Below, piece by piece: positions 27,457-37,001 of a DNA stretch of 64,000 nucleotides. A program made the translations under genes and the position numbers. How positions within the stretch are numbered: the first letter of the stretch is position 1; each line of letters starts with the position of its first letter. Below the pieces are notes generated by a model. That model worked only from the letters and a program-made list of their open reading frames with translations. It did no database searches and was not told where the DNA came from. The DNA comes from Ensifer sp. MPMI2T (GTDB lineage: Bacteria > Pseudomonadota > Alphaproteobacteria > Rhizobiales > Rhizobiaceae), in contig NZ_SRXN01000020.1 of NCBI RefSeq assembly GCF_004827385.1, positions 80,903 through 144,902 of the forward strand, in the 5' to 3' direction.

Positions 27457-28593
27457 TCAGCGGTCCTTCGGGTCGAGCGCATCGCGCAGGCCGTCGCCGA
27501 CGAAATTCAGCGAAAACAGCGTGACGACGAAGAAGATGGCCGGGAAGATGAGCAGCCACGGCGCCGACTGGATGTTGTTTGCTCCTTCGGAGATCAGCGC
27601 GCCCCAGCTCGTCAGCGGCGCCTGCACACCGAGGCCGAGGAAGGAGAGGAAGCTTTCGAGCAGGATGACCTTCGGCACGACGACGGTGACGAAGACGATC
27701 ACCGGGCCGATCGTGTTCGGGATGATGTGGCGGCGGATGATCTGCCAGTCGGTAAGACCGAGTGCCTGTGCCGCACCGACGAACTCGCGCCGTTTGAGCG
27801 CAAGCGTCTGCCCCCGCACGATACGCGCCATGTCCAGCCATTCGACCGCGCCGATCACCAGGAAGATCAGGATGAAGCTGCGGCCGAAGAAGACGACGAG
27901 CACGACGACGAGGAAGACGAAGGGCAGCGAATAAAGGATCTCGACCAGGCGCATCATGACGTTGTCGACGCGCCCGCCGATATAGCCCGAGGTCGCCCCA
28001 TAGACGACGCCGATGCCAAGCGAGACGAGGCTCGCGAGCAGCCCGACTGCGATCGAGATCTGTCCACCGAGCATCACGCGAACGAGCAGGTCACGACCGT
28101 TCGAGTCGGTGCCGAACGGGAAATATTCGCGGTCCACCTGGCCCTCGACCTTCAAGGTGCGGCCATCGTCCTCGGTCGCGACGACCTTCGTACCCTCGAA
28201 CTCGTTGGCCCTGTCGAAGTAGCGCGTCGCGCGCGGATCGATCGGCTGGTCCGAGGTAGAAGTAATGGTAGCGGTGAACCCCTCGCCCTCAACGGCGAAT
28301 TCCTTGAGCGTTACGCGCGCGCGGGTCGCCACACCTTCCATCACGTCCTGAAGCGTCGAGCTATCTGGCCGCGGTTCGAGGCTAGGAGCAATCGAAACAT
28401 AGGACGGGAACACCTGATCGTAGCTATGCGGCGAGAATAGCGGCCCGACGAAGGAGAAGAGTGCGATCAACACCAGCATCACACAACCGGCCATGGCGGC
28501 GCGATTGCGGCGGAAGCGGAGCGCGGCGAGCTGAAAGAGGCTGCGGCCCTTCGTTTCGGCAGAAACCTCCGGTACGTGGGCGATATCAGTCAT
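27457..28593 (-). CDS. oppC: Oligopeptide ABC transporter permease OppC
   Basis: The 378-aa permease begins MTDIAHVPEV at 28593, overlapping the oppB end by eight bases with GAGGG upstream. A longer open frame exists but lies within oppB. After the first helix (MAGCVMLVLIALFSFVGPLF) an unusually large periplasmic insert of about 120 residues precedes GTDSNGRDLLVRVM, the start of the conserved DppC/OppC core. The EAA loop is around ARIVRGQTLALKRREFVGAAQAL. With OppB it forms the membrane channel for peptide uptake. Confidence 0.92.
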   Translation of the reverse strand: MTDIAHVPEVSAETKGRSLFQLAALRFRRNRAAMAGCVMLVLIALFSFVGPLFSPHSYDQVFPSYVSIAPSLEPRPDSSTLQDVMEGVATRARVTLKEFAVEGEGFTATITSTSDQPIDPRATRYFDRANEFEGTKVVATEDDGRTLKVEGQVDREYFPFGTDSNGRDLLVRVMLGGQISIAVGLLASLVSLGIGVVYGATSGYIGGRVDNVMMRLVEILYSLPFVFLVVVLVVFFGRSFILIFLVIGAVEWLDMARIVRGQTLALKRREFVGAAQALGLTDWQIIRRHIIPNTIGPVIVFVTVVVPKVILLESFLSFLGLGVQAPLTSWGALISEGANNIQSAPWLLIFPAIFFVVTLFSLNFVGDGLRDALDPKDR

Positions 28594-29509
28594 GGCGAAC
28601 CCTCGGATCGAGCAGGCCGTAGAGAATATCGACCAGGAGATTGAAAACGATGACGAAGATGGCGATGAGGACCACGGTGCCCATGACCAGAGTATAGTCG
28701 CGGTTGATCGCGCCGAGTACGAAATAGCGTCCGACTCCTGGGATGGTGAAGATCGTCTCCACCACGGCCGAACCTGTAAGGAGTGCGGCCGCACAGGGTG
28801 CGAGATAGGAAACGACGGGAAGCATCGCGCCGCGCATCGCGTGCGTCACCACGACCGCGCGTGACGGCAGGCCATAGGCCTTTGCGGTACGGATGTGGTC
28901 GGTGTGGAGCGCTTCGATCATCGAGCCACGGGTCAGCCGGGCGAAGACGGCGAGCTGCGGCAATGCGAGAGCGATCATCGGCAGGATCAGGAAGCGGAAC
29001 GATCCGTCCCCCCAGCCGCCCGCCGGCAGCCACGACAGGACGATCGCGAAAACGAGCGTCAGGACCGGACCGACAACGAAGTTCGGAACGGTGACGCCAA
29101 TCGTCGAGACGGCCATGATCCCGAAGTCGAGGATGCTGTTCTGCCTAAGGGCTGCAATCGTGCCGGCGATCACACCGCCGATCACGGCCAGAAGCAGAGC
29201 GTAGAAGCCGAGCTCCATCGAATAGGGCAGGCCCTTGCCGATCAACTGCGCCACATTGTTGTCGTGGTAGATGTAGCTCGGACCGAAGTCGCCCGTCACC
29301 GCATTGCTGAGATAGATAACGTATTGGCGCCAGAGCGGCTGATCGAGGTGATAGGTCCTCATCAGGTTCTCCATCGTGGAGGGAGGGAGAGGACGCTCGA
29401 GATTGAAGGGGCCGCCTGGGGCAAACCGCATCAGAAAGAAGGATATGGTGACGACGATGAATAGCGTCGGCACCGCACTCGCCAGACGGCGGAGGATGAA
29501 GGGGATCAT
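28586..29509 (-). CDS. oppB: Oligopeptide ABC transporter permease OppB
   Basis: The 307-aa permease has six predicted helices. The N terminus, FILRRLASAVPTLFIVVTISFFLMRFAPGGPF, is characteristic of DppB/OppB. The EAA loop is around MIEALHTDHIRTAKAYGLPSRAV. It lies 54 bases downstream of oppA and overlaps oppC by eight bases. It carries peptides across the inner membrane together with OppC. Confidence 0.93.
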   Translation of the reverse strand: MIPFILRRLASAVPTLFIVVTISFFLMRFAPGGPFNLERPLPPSTMENLMRTYHLDQPLWRQYVIYLSNAVTGDFGPSYIYHDNNVAQLIGKGLPYSMELGFYALLLAVIGGVIAGTIAALRQNSILDFGIMAVSTIGVTVPNFVVGPVLTLVFAIVLSWLPAGGWGDGSFRFLILPMIALALPQLAVFARLTRGSMIEALHTDHIRTAKAYGLPSRAVVVTHAMRGAMLPVVSYLAPCAAALLTGSAVVETIFTIPGVGRYFVLGAINRDYTLVMGTVVLIAIFVIVFNLLVDILYGLLDPRVRHD

Positions 29510-29563
29510 GGATGTACTCCGGAGGCGACGCGCGGCAGACCGGCCGCGCGTCGCCTCAGTTCG

Positions 29564-31162
29564 TTATTCGGCGACGCTCAGGAACTTGCTCAGATGCGCG
29601 TTCGGTCCGTTGTCCTGCCAGCCCTTGACGCGGCTCGAGACGAGCCACAGGTCCGCCTGGGTGAGGAACGGCGCGATCGGCTGTTCCTTCATCAATAGAG
29701 TCTCGGCTTCATGGAGAAGCTTCGCGCGCGCTGCCGGATCCTGTTCTTCATAGGACTTCTTCATCAACGCGTCGTACTCGGCGTTTTCGAAGTGGCCATA
29801 GTTGAAGGTCTTGTTGCTGCTGAGGCTCAGCGCCAGGAAGTTTTCGGCGTCGGCATAGTCGGCAACCCAGCCGGCACGCGCGACGTTGAACTTACCGCCT
29901 TCCTGCAGGTAGGCGTAGTGCGACGACACGTCGAGGTTGACCAGCGAGACCTTGGCGCCGAAGGTGTTCTTCCACATGTCGGCGACAGCCGTTGCAACAC
30001 GTTCATGGTTCGGGTTGGTGTTGTAGCGGATTTCGATGCTGAGCGGCTTGCCGCCCTCGCCGTAGCCGGCTTCCTTCATCAACTCGATTGCCTTGTCCTC
30101 GCGGTCGAGCTGCGACATGTCCGCAAAGTCGGCCTTGGCGGGTTCGCCGTAGGTCTCGAGGCCCGGCGGGACCATGGAGTAGGACGGAAGCTGCGAGCCG
30201 CTGTAGATCTCCTTGGCGAGGAAGTCGCGGTCGACCGCCATCGACAGTGCGCGGCGAACGCGAACGTCGTTATAGGGCTCCTGCCTCGTGTCGAATGCAT
30301 AGTAATAGGTCGCCAGCGTCGGCGAGACGTGGACCTGGTCGCCATACGACTTGCGCAGGCGCTCGATCTGGTCGGCCGAGAAGTTGTAGGCGAGGTCCAT
30401 TTCCTTCGCTTCGAAACGACGCACCGAGGCAGCCTGGTCGTCGATCGGGTAGAAGATCACCTTGTCGAGCTTGACGTTGGTGGCGTCCCAGTAGTTCGCG
30501 TTTTTCTCGACGGTCAGGCTGTCGTTCGGCACATGGGCGGTCAGCTTGAACGCGCCGTTCGAGACCATCACACCCGGCTTGACGAAATCGGCGCCGTTCT
30601 TTTCGACGCTTGCCTTGCTGACCGGAAGAGCGGTCTGGTGGGCGAGCAGTTCCAGGAAGAACGGGGTCGGTCGCTCAAGCGTGATTTCGAGCGTCTTTTC
30701 GTCGACAGCCTTCACACCGAGCTGATCGACTGGAACCTCCCCCTTGTTGACCTTCTCGGCATTCTTGATCGGGAAGAGAATGTTGGCGTATTCGGCCGCC
30801 GTCTTCGGGTCTTCCACACGGCGGAACGAGAATGCGAAGTCCTCGGCCGTTACCGGCGAACCATCCGACCACTTGGCATCGGCGCGCAGCTTGAAGGTAT
30901 AGACGGTGCCGTCATCCGAAAGCTCCCAGGTTTCGGCTGCACCCGGGATGATCTTGCCCGCGGCGTCGTAAATCGTCAGGCCTTCATAGAGATCCTTCAG
31001 GATGAATTCTTCGATGTTGATCGAAGTGTGGGCCTGGTCGAGCGTCTGCGGCTCGCCGGCGTTGCCGCGGTGAAGTACCGCCTCCGCAAGCGCCGGGCTT
31101 GCGCCGATCAGCAGCGAGCCAAGCAACGCTGCGGCGCTGAGTTTAAGTTTCAGTGAGGTCAT
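29564..31162 (-). CDS. oppA: Oligopeptide-binding protein OppA
   Basis: The 532-aa periplasmic protein has a Sec signal peptide (KLKLSAAALLGSLLIGASPALAEA, cleavage after ALA). The body is a family 5 solute-binding protein, with GNAGEPQTLDQAHTS at the start, the LERPTPFFLELLAHQTALP region and VRRALSMAVDRD. It delivers peptides to OppBC-DF. The ATG at 31162 has GGAG about eight bases upstream. It is the first gene of the operon; the long upstream gap presumably carries its promoter. Confidence 0.94.
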   Translation of the reverse strand: MTSLKLKLSAAALLGSLLIGASPALAEAVLHRGNAGEPQTLDQAHTSINIEEFILKDLYEGLTIYDAAGKIIPGAAETWELSDDGTVYTFKLRADAKWSDGSPVTAEDFAFSFRRVEDPKTAAEYANILFPIKNAEKVNKGEVPVDQLGVKAVDEKTLEITLERPTPFFLELLAHQTALPVSKASVEKNGADFVKPGVMVSNGAFKLTAHVPNDSLTVEKNANYWDATNVKLDKVIFYPIDDQAASVRRFEAKEMDLAYNFSADQIERLRKSYGDQVHVSPTLATYYYAFDTRQEPYNDVRVRRALSMAVDRDFLAKEIYSGSQLPSYSMVPPGLETYGEPAKADFADMSQLDREDKAIELMKEAGYGEGGKPLSIEIRYNTNPNHERVATAVADMWKNTFGAKVSLVNLDVSSHYAYLQEGGKFNVARAGWVADYADAENFLALSLSSNKTFNYGHFENAEYDALMKKSYEEQDPAARAKLLHEAETLLMKEQPIAPFLTQADLWLVSSRVKGWQDNGPNAHLSKFLSVAE

Positions 31163-31918
31163 TGTTTTTTCTCCTTCCCCTCTTTTTGGGTTGTGATCGC
31201 AGGAGAGAAGGGCAAATTCTCAACAAAGGCAAGGCGCTTTGTGCGGAAAATTGCATCCTTCTCTATAGGCCGTGATTTCCATAGACGCATAGGTTGTATT
31301 TCGTTTGCGGTGAACTTCGTCTCCTTTGCGACTTTGGTCAGGCTGGACAGCAGCGGGCCGAACGGCAAACTGTAACGTTTTAGATCGGATCCAGGGATCG
31401 TAATTTTGGCCCCGAAAACCGACCCGGCAGGGCCGATATGCAAACTTTGTGAATTGAAGCGGCACTTTACGTAATATGCAGAAAAATATGCGGCTCCTGT
31501 CGCAATTTTTTTGCAATTCGCGAGTACGCAGTGACTGCGCCACCGCGTCGTTAAGGAGCGATTTCGTCTCTCGTCGACTACCGGCATGCGCGCCTTTGCC
31601 CTCTTTCCCGCGCACCCTGCCAGCACCACCAGAAAGCGAAAGCCGCGAATTTTCACTGTGCGATTTCTCATCCACAGCAAAATCCGCTGACGCACGTCTA
31701 TCAAGTGTTCGACCGTGCCGCTGCCCCCGTTGCCAAAAGACCCGCATGAATTATTGTGCCTTCGACTTGGTCCGGCAAAGTCGGTTCCAGATCCGTCGAA
31801 GCGTGGTCAAAACCGTCTTCGACGCCCTCGCGAACAAGATCGCTCGGGTACTGTTGAACCCGTTTTCCGCCTATCCACGGCGCCTGGAGTGGGGCGTCCA
31901 GCATCAGGGAGATTTCGA
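31163..31918. other. Long intergenic region between oppA and cbbA
   Basis: This 756-base gap separates divergent genes and should hold both promoters. It has AT-rich tracts near 31200-31330 and 31440-31520, including a TTTTTTT run. Open frames occur on both strands but none has a good ribosome binding site, family resemblance or coding bias. I see no clear -35/-10 pair or RNA gene. Confidence 0.4.
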
Positions 31919-32965
31919 ATGGCATTGATCACATTGCGGCAACTGCTCGACCACGCGGCGGAGAACAATTATGCGCTGCCAGCCTTCAATGTGAACAATC
32001 TCGAATATATTCAGGCGGTCATGCGTGCCGCCGATGCGACGGATTCTCCGGTGATCCTGCAGGCGAGCCGCGGCGCGCGCGCCTATGCCGGGGACGCCTT
32101 CCTTCGCCATCTGATCCTCGGCGCGGCTGAGGAATACCCGCATATTCCGGTCTGTCTGCATCTCGACCATGGCGACCAGCCGTCAACCTGCATTTCCGCC
32201 ATCACCAACGGCTTCACCTCGGTGATGATGGACGGTTCGCTCGAAAAGGACGGCAAGACCGTCGCGAGCTATGAATATAATGTCGCGGTGACCGCGGAAG
32301 TCGTGAAGATCGCCCATGCGGCCGGCGTTTCCGTCGAAGGCGAACTCGGCTGCCTCGGCAATCTCGAAACAGGCGCCGGCGACAAGGAGGACGGCCACGG
32401 TTTCGAGGGCAAGCTATCCCGCGAAGAACTGCTGACGGATCCGGATCAGGCCTTCGATTTCGTTTCCAAGACAGGCGTCGACGCGCTTGCCGTCGCGATC
32501 GGCACCAGCCACGGCGCCTACAAGTTCACCCGCGAGCCCGACGGCGAGATTCTTTCGATCGACACGATCGCCAAGATCAACAGGCGGCTGCCGAACACCC
32601 ATCTCGTCATGCATGGATCGTCGTCCGTGCCGGCCGATCTCCAGGAGCTTTTCAATAGCTATGGCGGCAAGATGAAGAAGACTTGGGGCGTGCCGGTCGC
32701 CGAGATCCAGAAGGCGATCCCGCTCGGCGTCCGCAAGGTCAACATCGACACCGATCTCCGGCTCGCCTTCACCGGCGAAATCCGCAAGCACCACCTCGAG
32801 CATCCGGACAATTTCGATCCGCGCAACTACCTGAAGCCTGCGATCGCGCGCATGACCGAGGTCTGCAGGGAGCGCTTCGAGGCCTTCCGCGCTGCGGGCC
32901 AAGCCTCAAAGATCAGGGTGCTGCGCCTGCCGGAAATGGCTAAGCATTACGCCAAGGGCGACTGA
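31919..32965 (+). CDS. cbbA: Class II fructose-bisphosphate aldolase, Calvin-cycle subtype
   Basis: The 348-aa enzyme has zinc-binding His in CLHLDHG and Glu in [12 protein letters not shown], further His in [11 protein letters not shown] and [10 protein letters not shown], and the [10 protein letters not shown] substrate-phosphate motif. The motif set and length fit the CbbA/Fba subtype that uses fructose 1,6-bisphosphate and sedoheptulose 1,7-bisphosphate. The ATG at 31919 ([19 protein letters not shown]) has AGGGAG eight bases upstream; the longer open frame is not coding-like. No other Calvin-cycle gene is in the window. Confidence 0.93.
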   Translation: MALITLRQLLDHAAENNYALPAFNVNNLEYIQAVMRAADATDSPVILQASRGARAYAGDAFLRHLILGAAEEYPHIPVCLHLDHGDQPSTCISAITNGFTSVMMDGSLEKDGKTVASYEYNVAVTAEVVKIAHAAGVSVEGELGCLGNLETGAGDKEDGHGFEGKLSREELLTDPDQAFDFVSKTGVDALAVAIGTSHGAYKFTREPDGEILSIDTIAKINRRLPNTHLVMHGSSSVPADLQELFNSYGGKMKKTWGVPVAEIQKAIPLGVRKVNIDTDLRLAFTGEIRKHHLEHPDNFDPRNYLKPAIARMTEVCRERFEAFRAAGQASKIRVLRLPEMAKHYAKGD

Positions 32966-33040
32966 TCACCAACGCGTATTGGCAAGCAATCATCACGAAG
33001 CGGCGCGCCCGACGAGCGTGCCGCGTTGCCTCTGCTGGAC

Positions 33041-34846
33041 TCAACCGTGGCGCTCCACGCGTGTCTCGTGCTCGTAGAGCTGGTCCATGCTCAAAGATGC
33101 GACGTCAGCCAGCGGCGTCTGGCTCTGCACGCGACCGCTGCCGAGAACCACCACATCGTCGCAGAACGAAATCGTGCTGCGGTGGTGACTGATCACGATG
33201 GTCGTGCGGCGGCCAGCCCTTAATCTCAGCGTCTCGACGATCGCGGCCTCCGACAGGCCGTCGACGGCATTGGTCGCTTCGTCGAGGATCAGGATTTCGG
33301 GGTCGCGCACCAAGGCCCTGGCAAGGGCAATGCGCTGCCGCTGCCCCGCCGACAGGCTCGCTCCGCGATAGCCGACAACGGTCGCGTAGCCCTCGGGCAT
33401 ATTCTCCACGAAGGTATGTGCCTCGGCCAGTTTGGCTGCTCGCTCCACTTCGGCGATCGTAGCGTCCTGGCCGTAGGTGATGTTTTCGAAGATGCTGCCG
33501 TCCACCAGTTCGAGATCCTGGCTGGCGACGGCAATCTGACGCCGCCACTGGGCAGGATCGATTTGGTCGAGCGGCACACCATCGACGAGGATGCGCCCTT
33601 CGTCAGGCTCCACAAACCGGCACAGGAGATTGACGATCGTGGTCTTGCCAGCGCCCGACCGCCCGATGATCGCCGTCGAGCGGCCACTGCGAATGTCGAA
33701 CGTGGCCGAGCGCAGCACGATGGGGCGTGTCTCGGAGCCTGGATATCGGAACGTCACGTGATTGAATCTCATGCCCTCGCGCAATCCGGCGACGGGCTCG
33801 TGACCCGCGGGAGGCTTCGGCTTGTCCGACGGATCGAGGAGCCAGCGCACCTCCTCGAGCGAGCCGCTCCAACCCTGGATCTGCCCCCAGGACATTTGCA
33901 GCGCGCGTACGTGCGGCTGCAAACGATAGAGCAGCACGACGAAGGCGACGATGACCGGGAAGCTTACGCCGGCAGACCATGCACTGACGACCGCCGCCAG
34001 GAACAGGGCGGAATGCAGCACTTCGGTGAGCGGTGGCAACGATCCCTGACGGCTTTGCAGGACGAATCCAGCCCGGCGGACGGCGTCCGAAGCGGCATCG
34101 AATACCGCCTTCTCGCGCTCCTCCTGACCGAACACGCGGATCAGCCGCCCGGCATGCACGAGATGAAGCATCCTCGCGGCGAGCTCGCTGTTGAAGGACG
34201 TCACATCGCGGCTCGGGCCTCTAAGAGTGGCCGACAAAGCGGCGTGCGCGAGCTGGACGAGAACGAGGCCAAGCGCGACGAACAGCGTCATCTGCCAGGA
34301 AAGCAAGAGCAGAAACGCAAGCAGGATGATGGCAGCGGAACAGTTCACGAGGGCAGCAAGCACGGTCTGTATTGCGTCGGAGGCCCGCCATGACTCGTTT
34401 GAGATGATGTTGAGCAGGCGACCGGGATTTTGCTGCAGGAAGAAAGGATAGCCGATCCTCAGGAGCTGGTCCGAGAGAGCACTTCGGATCGCGTGACTGG
34501 CCTTTCCATAGATAAAGGTCGTCAGCAGAGTGTTCGCAAAGGCGAGAAGATTCTTCAGCGTGATCAGTGCAAGAACGCCCGCGGCGATCGCCAATAGTCT
34601 TTGGCCGTCATCGAGCCCCGCCCCCACCTGCTGGAAGAAGGCGGATATCCCCTGTAGTCCGCCGGCATCCTGATTTCCGGCAATAATGCCGAGCATTGGG
34701 ATGATGAGGCCGATGCCAGCGCCTTCGAGCGCGGCGCTGGCGAGGCCCAGAACCACGACGATCGGAAGCAACCGCAACTGCCTTCCCAGCGCGTTGCGCA
34801 GAACCTGCATGCTGGGCAAAGGGAATCGCAACATGACGGCCCTCAT
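33041..34846 (-). CDS. ABC exporter, fused permease and ATPase
   Basis: The roughly 601-aa half-transporter has six N-terminal helices. The C-terminal ATPase has Walker A GRSGAGKTTIV, signature LSAGQRQRIALA and Walker B ILILDEATNAVD. It is of the MsbA/lipid or glycan exporter kind. The ATG at 34846 overlaps the stop of the upstream glycosyltransferase (ATGA). An ATG at 34834 with GAGGG before it is the alternative. Position as the last gene of a cluster with two glycosyltransferases and an acyltransferase suggests export of a glycolipid or oligosaccharide made by them. Confidence 0.87.
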   Translation of the reverse strand: MRAVMLRFPLPSMQVLRNALGRQLRLLPIVVVLGLASAALEGAGIGLIIPMLGIIAGNQDAGGLQGISAFFQQVGAGLDDGQRLLAIAAGVLALITLKNLLAFANTLLTTFIYGKASHAIRSALSDQLLRIGYPFFLQQNPGRLLNIISNESWRASDAIQTVLAALVNCSAAIILLAFLLLLSWQMTLFVALGLVLVQLAHAALSATLRGPSRDVTSFNSELAARMLHLVHAGRLIRVFGQEEREKAVFDAASDAVRRAGFVLQSRQGSLPPLTEVLHSALFLAAVVSAWSAGVSFPVIVAFVVLLYRLQPHVRALQMSWGQIQGWSGSLEEVRWLLDPSDKPKPPAGHEPVAGLREGMRFNHVTFRYPGSETRPIVLRSATFDIRSGRSTAIIGRSGAGKTTIVNLLCRFVEPDEGRILVDGVPLDQIDPAQWRRQIAVASQDLELVDGSIFENITYGQDATIAEVERAAKLAEAHTFVENMPEGYATVVGYRGASLSAGQRQRIALARALVRDPEILILDEATNAVDGLSEAAIVETLRLRAGRRTTIVISHHRSTISFCDDVVVLGSGRVQSQTPLADVASLSMDQLYEHETRVERHG

Positions 34847-35880
34847 CTCAACTTTGCCGCTGTCTGATGGATCTGACGCAGCCCTGCACGCGGCGCCGGG
34901 CCGGTCACGGCAAGGCGCATGAACCTTGCTGCGCCAAGCAGATTCATCGACACGATCGGCCAATGGGATAGCTGGAGTTCAGGGTCGAACCTCTCACCGC
35001 CCAAGGTTTGGCCACAGGCGGATCTGAAAGTCCAGCAGAAGTGCTTGAGCAGCCATGGCGCCCTGAATAAATGCTTCAAGCAAAGAGCGCCGTTGCCGAG
35101 GCTGTAGTTGCGGTGCAGCTTCTCGATGGACTCGCGAGCCTTCCGTCCATGGTGGTGATAGACGGTCATGTCGGGGACGTATTCGACCGGGATATCGAGC
35201 TGAAAGGCGCGGACGAGATAGTCGGTATCCTCAGCCGATTGCAGCGGCGCGCCCGCTCCGAAGCGCTCGTCGAAAGGGCCAACCAGCGCCGCGACGTCGC
35301 GGTGCATTGTCATGTTGCAGCCGAGCACGAAACCGCCCGGATGGACGTCGCGCGTCAAGCGCGCAGAAACGGTCGATCGTTTGATCGTGAACGGCAGATC
35401 GGAGAGATCGCCAAGTTCGACGCGGCCGCCGCGGATGACGCGCCGTTCGCCATTGGCGTAATGCCGCGCGAGATCGCCGAGATAGTGGCGGTGCACTTCG
35501 CAGTCGTCGTCGACGAAAACGAGAATCCGGCCGCGCGCCCGCTCCATTCCCGCATTGCGCGCCGCCGCCAGGCCCGGGCGCGGTTCGGCGACAAGCGCGA
35601 TCGCGACAGGCGACGCCGCCGCTATTTGGATCAGTTCGTCCGGCGTCCCATCCATCGAGCCGTTGTCGACGATCACGAGCTCGCTGGTAATGCCAGCATA
35701 GGCAAGACATGCGGCTTCGATCGACCGGATGCAGGCGGCAAGTGCCTGAACCCGGTCCCGCGTGCAGACGATGAAACTTGCGAATGGCCGCGACCCGCCA
35801 GAAATCGGAGTGGCGGAGGTTGGCCGCGCAACCACCGCGTCGGGATGCTTTCGTGCGGCTGCAGGACGTTCGGACGCCAT
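34843..35880 (-). CDS. Family 2 glycosyltransferase
   Basis: The 345-aa protein has a GT-A fold: FIVCTRDRVQALAACIRSIE at the N-terminal strand, LVIVDNGSMDGT and the metal-binding ILVFVDDDCEVH. The acceptor region includes SAEDTDYLVRAFQ. The ATG at 35880 lies one base after the stop of the preceding glycosyltransferase; upstream in-frame starts would overlap that gene. No membrane helix is seen, so it is probably cytoplasmic and membrane-associated. Sugar donor and acceptor are unknown. Confidence 0.87.
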   Translation of the reverse strand: MASERPAAARKHPDAVVARPTSATPISGGSRPFASFIVCTRDRVQALAACIRSIEAACLAYAGITSELVIVDNGSMDGTPDELIQIAAASPVAIALVAEPRPGLAAARNAGMERARGRILVFVDDDCEVHRHYLGDLARHYANGERRVIRGGRVELGDLSDLPFTIKRSTVSARLTRDVHPGGFVLGCNMTMHRDVAALVGPFDERFGAGAPLQSAEDTDYLVRAFQLDIPVEYVPDMTVYHHHGRKARESIEKLHRNYSLGNGALCLKHLFRAPWLLKHFCWTFRSACGQTLGGERFDPELQLSHWPIVSMNLLGAARFMRLAVTGPAPRAGLRQIHQTAAKLR

Positions 35881-35881
35881 G

Positions 35882-36985
35882 CTAGGCCATGCCATTCTGA
35901 TGAAGAACAGTCGCAGCGGGAACCGATTGGAGGTACCGCGCCAGCCCGTCCACCCGCCTCGTGGCGGCAAGCGAAATGCGGCTGCACCACGGCGCCCGCG
36001 CACCGGCGAGCAGGCCGTATCGCTCGCGGCGCCGAATTAGGCCCCATTTTCCGGTCTGGGCGAGGAAAGCATGGGTCAGCTCCGGTCGCTCTTCATCGGC
36101 TATGAGCTGATAAAGAAAGTAGAAAAAACAGAGGGCTCCGTCCTCATAGGCCTGACGCACTTCCGCCGGTCGAGACGAAATTTTCCGTTCGAGCGCCAGG
36201 ACGAATTCGGCAAGATTCCGGATCCTCTCCACCGTGACCGCGATGCCGATCTCGGCGAGCGCGTCCGTGTCATCGAGAAGACATTCCCGCTCAAGGTTTT
36301 CGGCCACGATCTTCAGATGGCTCTGGCGCATCCGGCGCTTGTGCTTGTTCGTGACGCTGTCGCCATGGATACGATAAGCGACCAGGGCTTCATCGATAAT
36401 CGAAACTGGGAAGCGATCGGCAATGCGCCTGAACAGATCGAAGTCCTCCGCATGCACGTAGCTTGCATCGTAAGCGAGCATCCGCTCCGGTATTACCTTC
36501 CGATTGAAGATCACGGTCGAGTGCATGAAGATCGTGAAGAACATCGACAACGTACGCAGGCTTCCGGGCCGAAAGATCGGGTTGGGCGTGCCGCGAATGA
36601 TCCGATTGCCGATTAACGTGTCGATCCCCGTACCGCAGAGAGCCAGCCCCGGCCGTTGGCTGAACAACGCGACCTGGCGCGAAAAGCGGGACCGATAGGA
36701 AATGTCGTCGGCGTCCATCCTGGCGACGAGTTCGCCTCTGGCGAGAGCCAGCCCCTCGTTCAACGTGGCAATAAGGCCGCGGTTTTCGCGCGAGACGATG
36801 AGGATGCGACCGTCATTTTTCCGATATCGCTCAAGGATCTCCAGCGAACGGTCCGTCGACCCGTCATCGATGGCAATGATTTCGACATGCTCGTAGTCCT
36901 GGCGCAGGATGCTTTCGAGCGCCGCGGGAAGATGGGGTTCCGCGTTGTAGACAGGCAGCAGGACAGAGACCAATGGCGTCGGCAT
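35882..36985 (-). CDS. Family 2 glycosyltransferase
   Basis: The 367-aa GT2 enzyme begins PLVSVLLPVYNAEPHLPAAL. It has the nucleotide-binding IIAIDDGSTDRSLEIL and the DXD-type metal site ARMDADDISYRSR, followed by a typical acceptor-side segment HAEDFDLFRRI. It lies between the acyltransferase and the second glycosyltransferase, with only short gaps, so all four genes form one operon. It probably adds one sugar of a surface or exported glycan. Confidence 0.89.
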   Translation of the reverse strand: MPTPLVSVLLPVYNAEPHLPAALESILRQDYEHVEIIAIDDGSTDRSLEILERYRKNDGRILIVSRENRGLIATLNEGLALARGELVARMDADDISYRSRFSRQVALFSQRPGLALCGTGIDTLIGNRIIRGTPNPIFRPGSLRTLSMFFTIFMHSTVIFNRKVIPERMLAYDASYVHAEDFDLFRRIADRFPVSIIDEALVAYRIHGDSVTNKHKRRMRQSHLKIVAENLERECLLDDTDALAEIGIAVTVERIRNLAEFVLALERKISSRPAEVRQAYEDGALCFFYFLYQLIADEERPELTHAFLAQTGKWGLIRRRERYGLLAGARAPWCSRISLAATRRVDGLARYLQSVPAATVLHQNGMA

Positions 36986-37001
36986 TGTTCAGCTCGCGTA
37001 A

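Noticed and set aside
31159..31747. Minus-strand open frames of 175-181 codons upstream of oppA.
   Set aside because: No ribosome binding site, odd composition, and they overlap each other in different frames in the promoter region.
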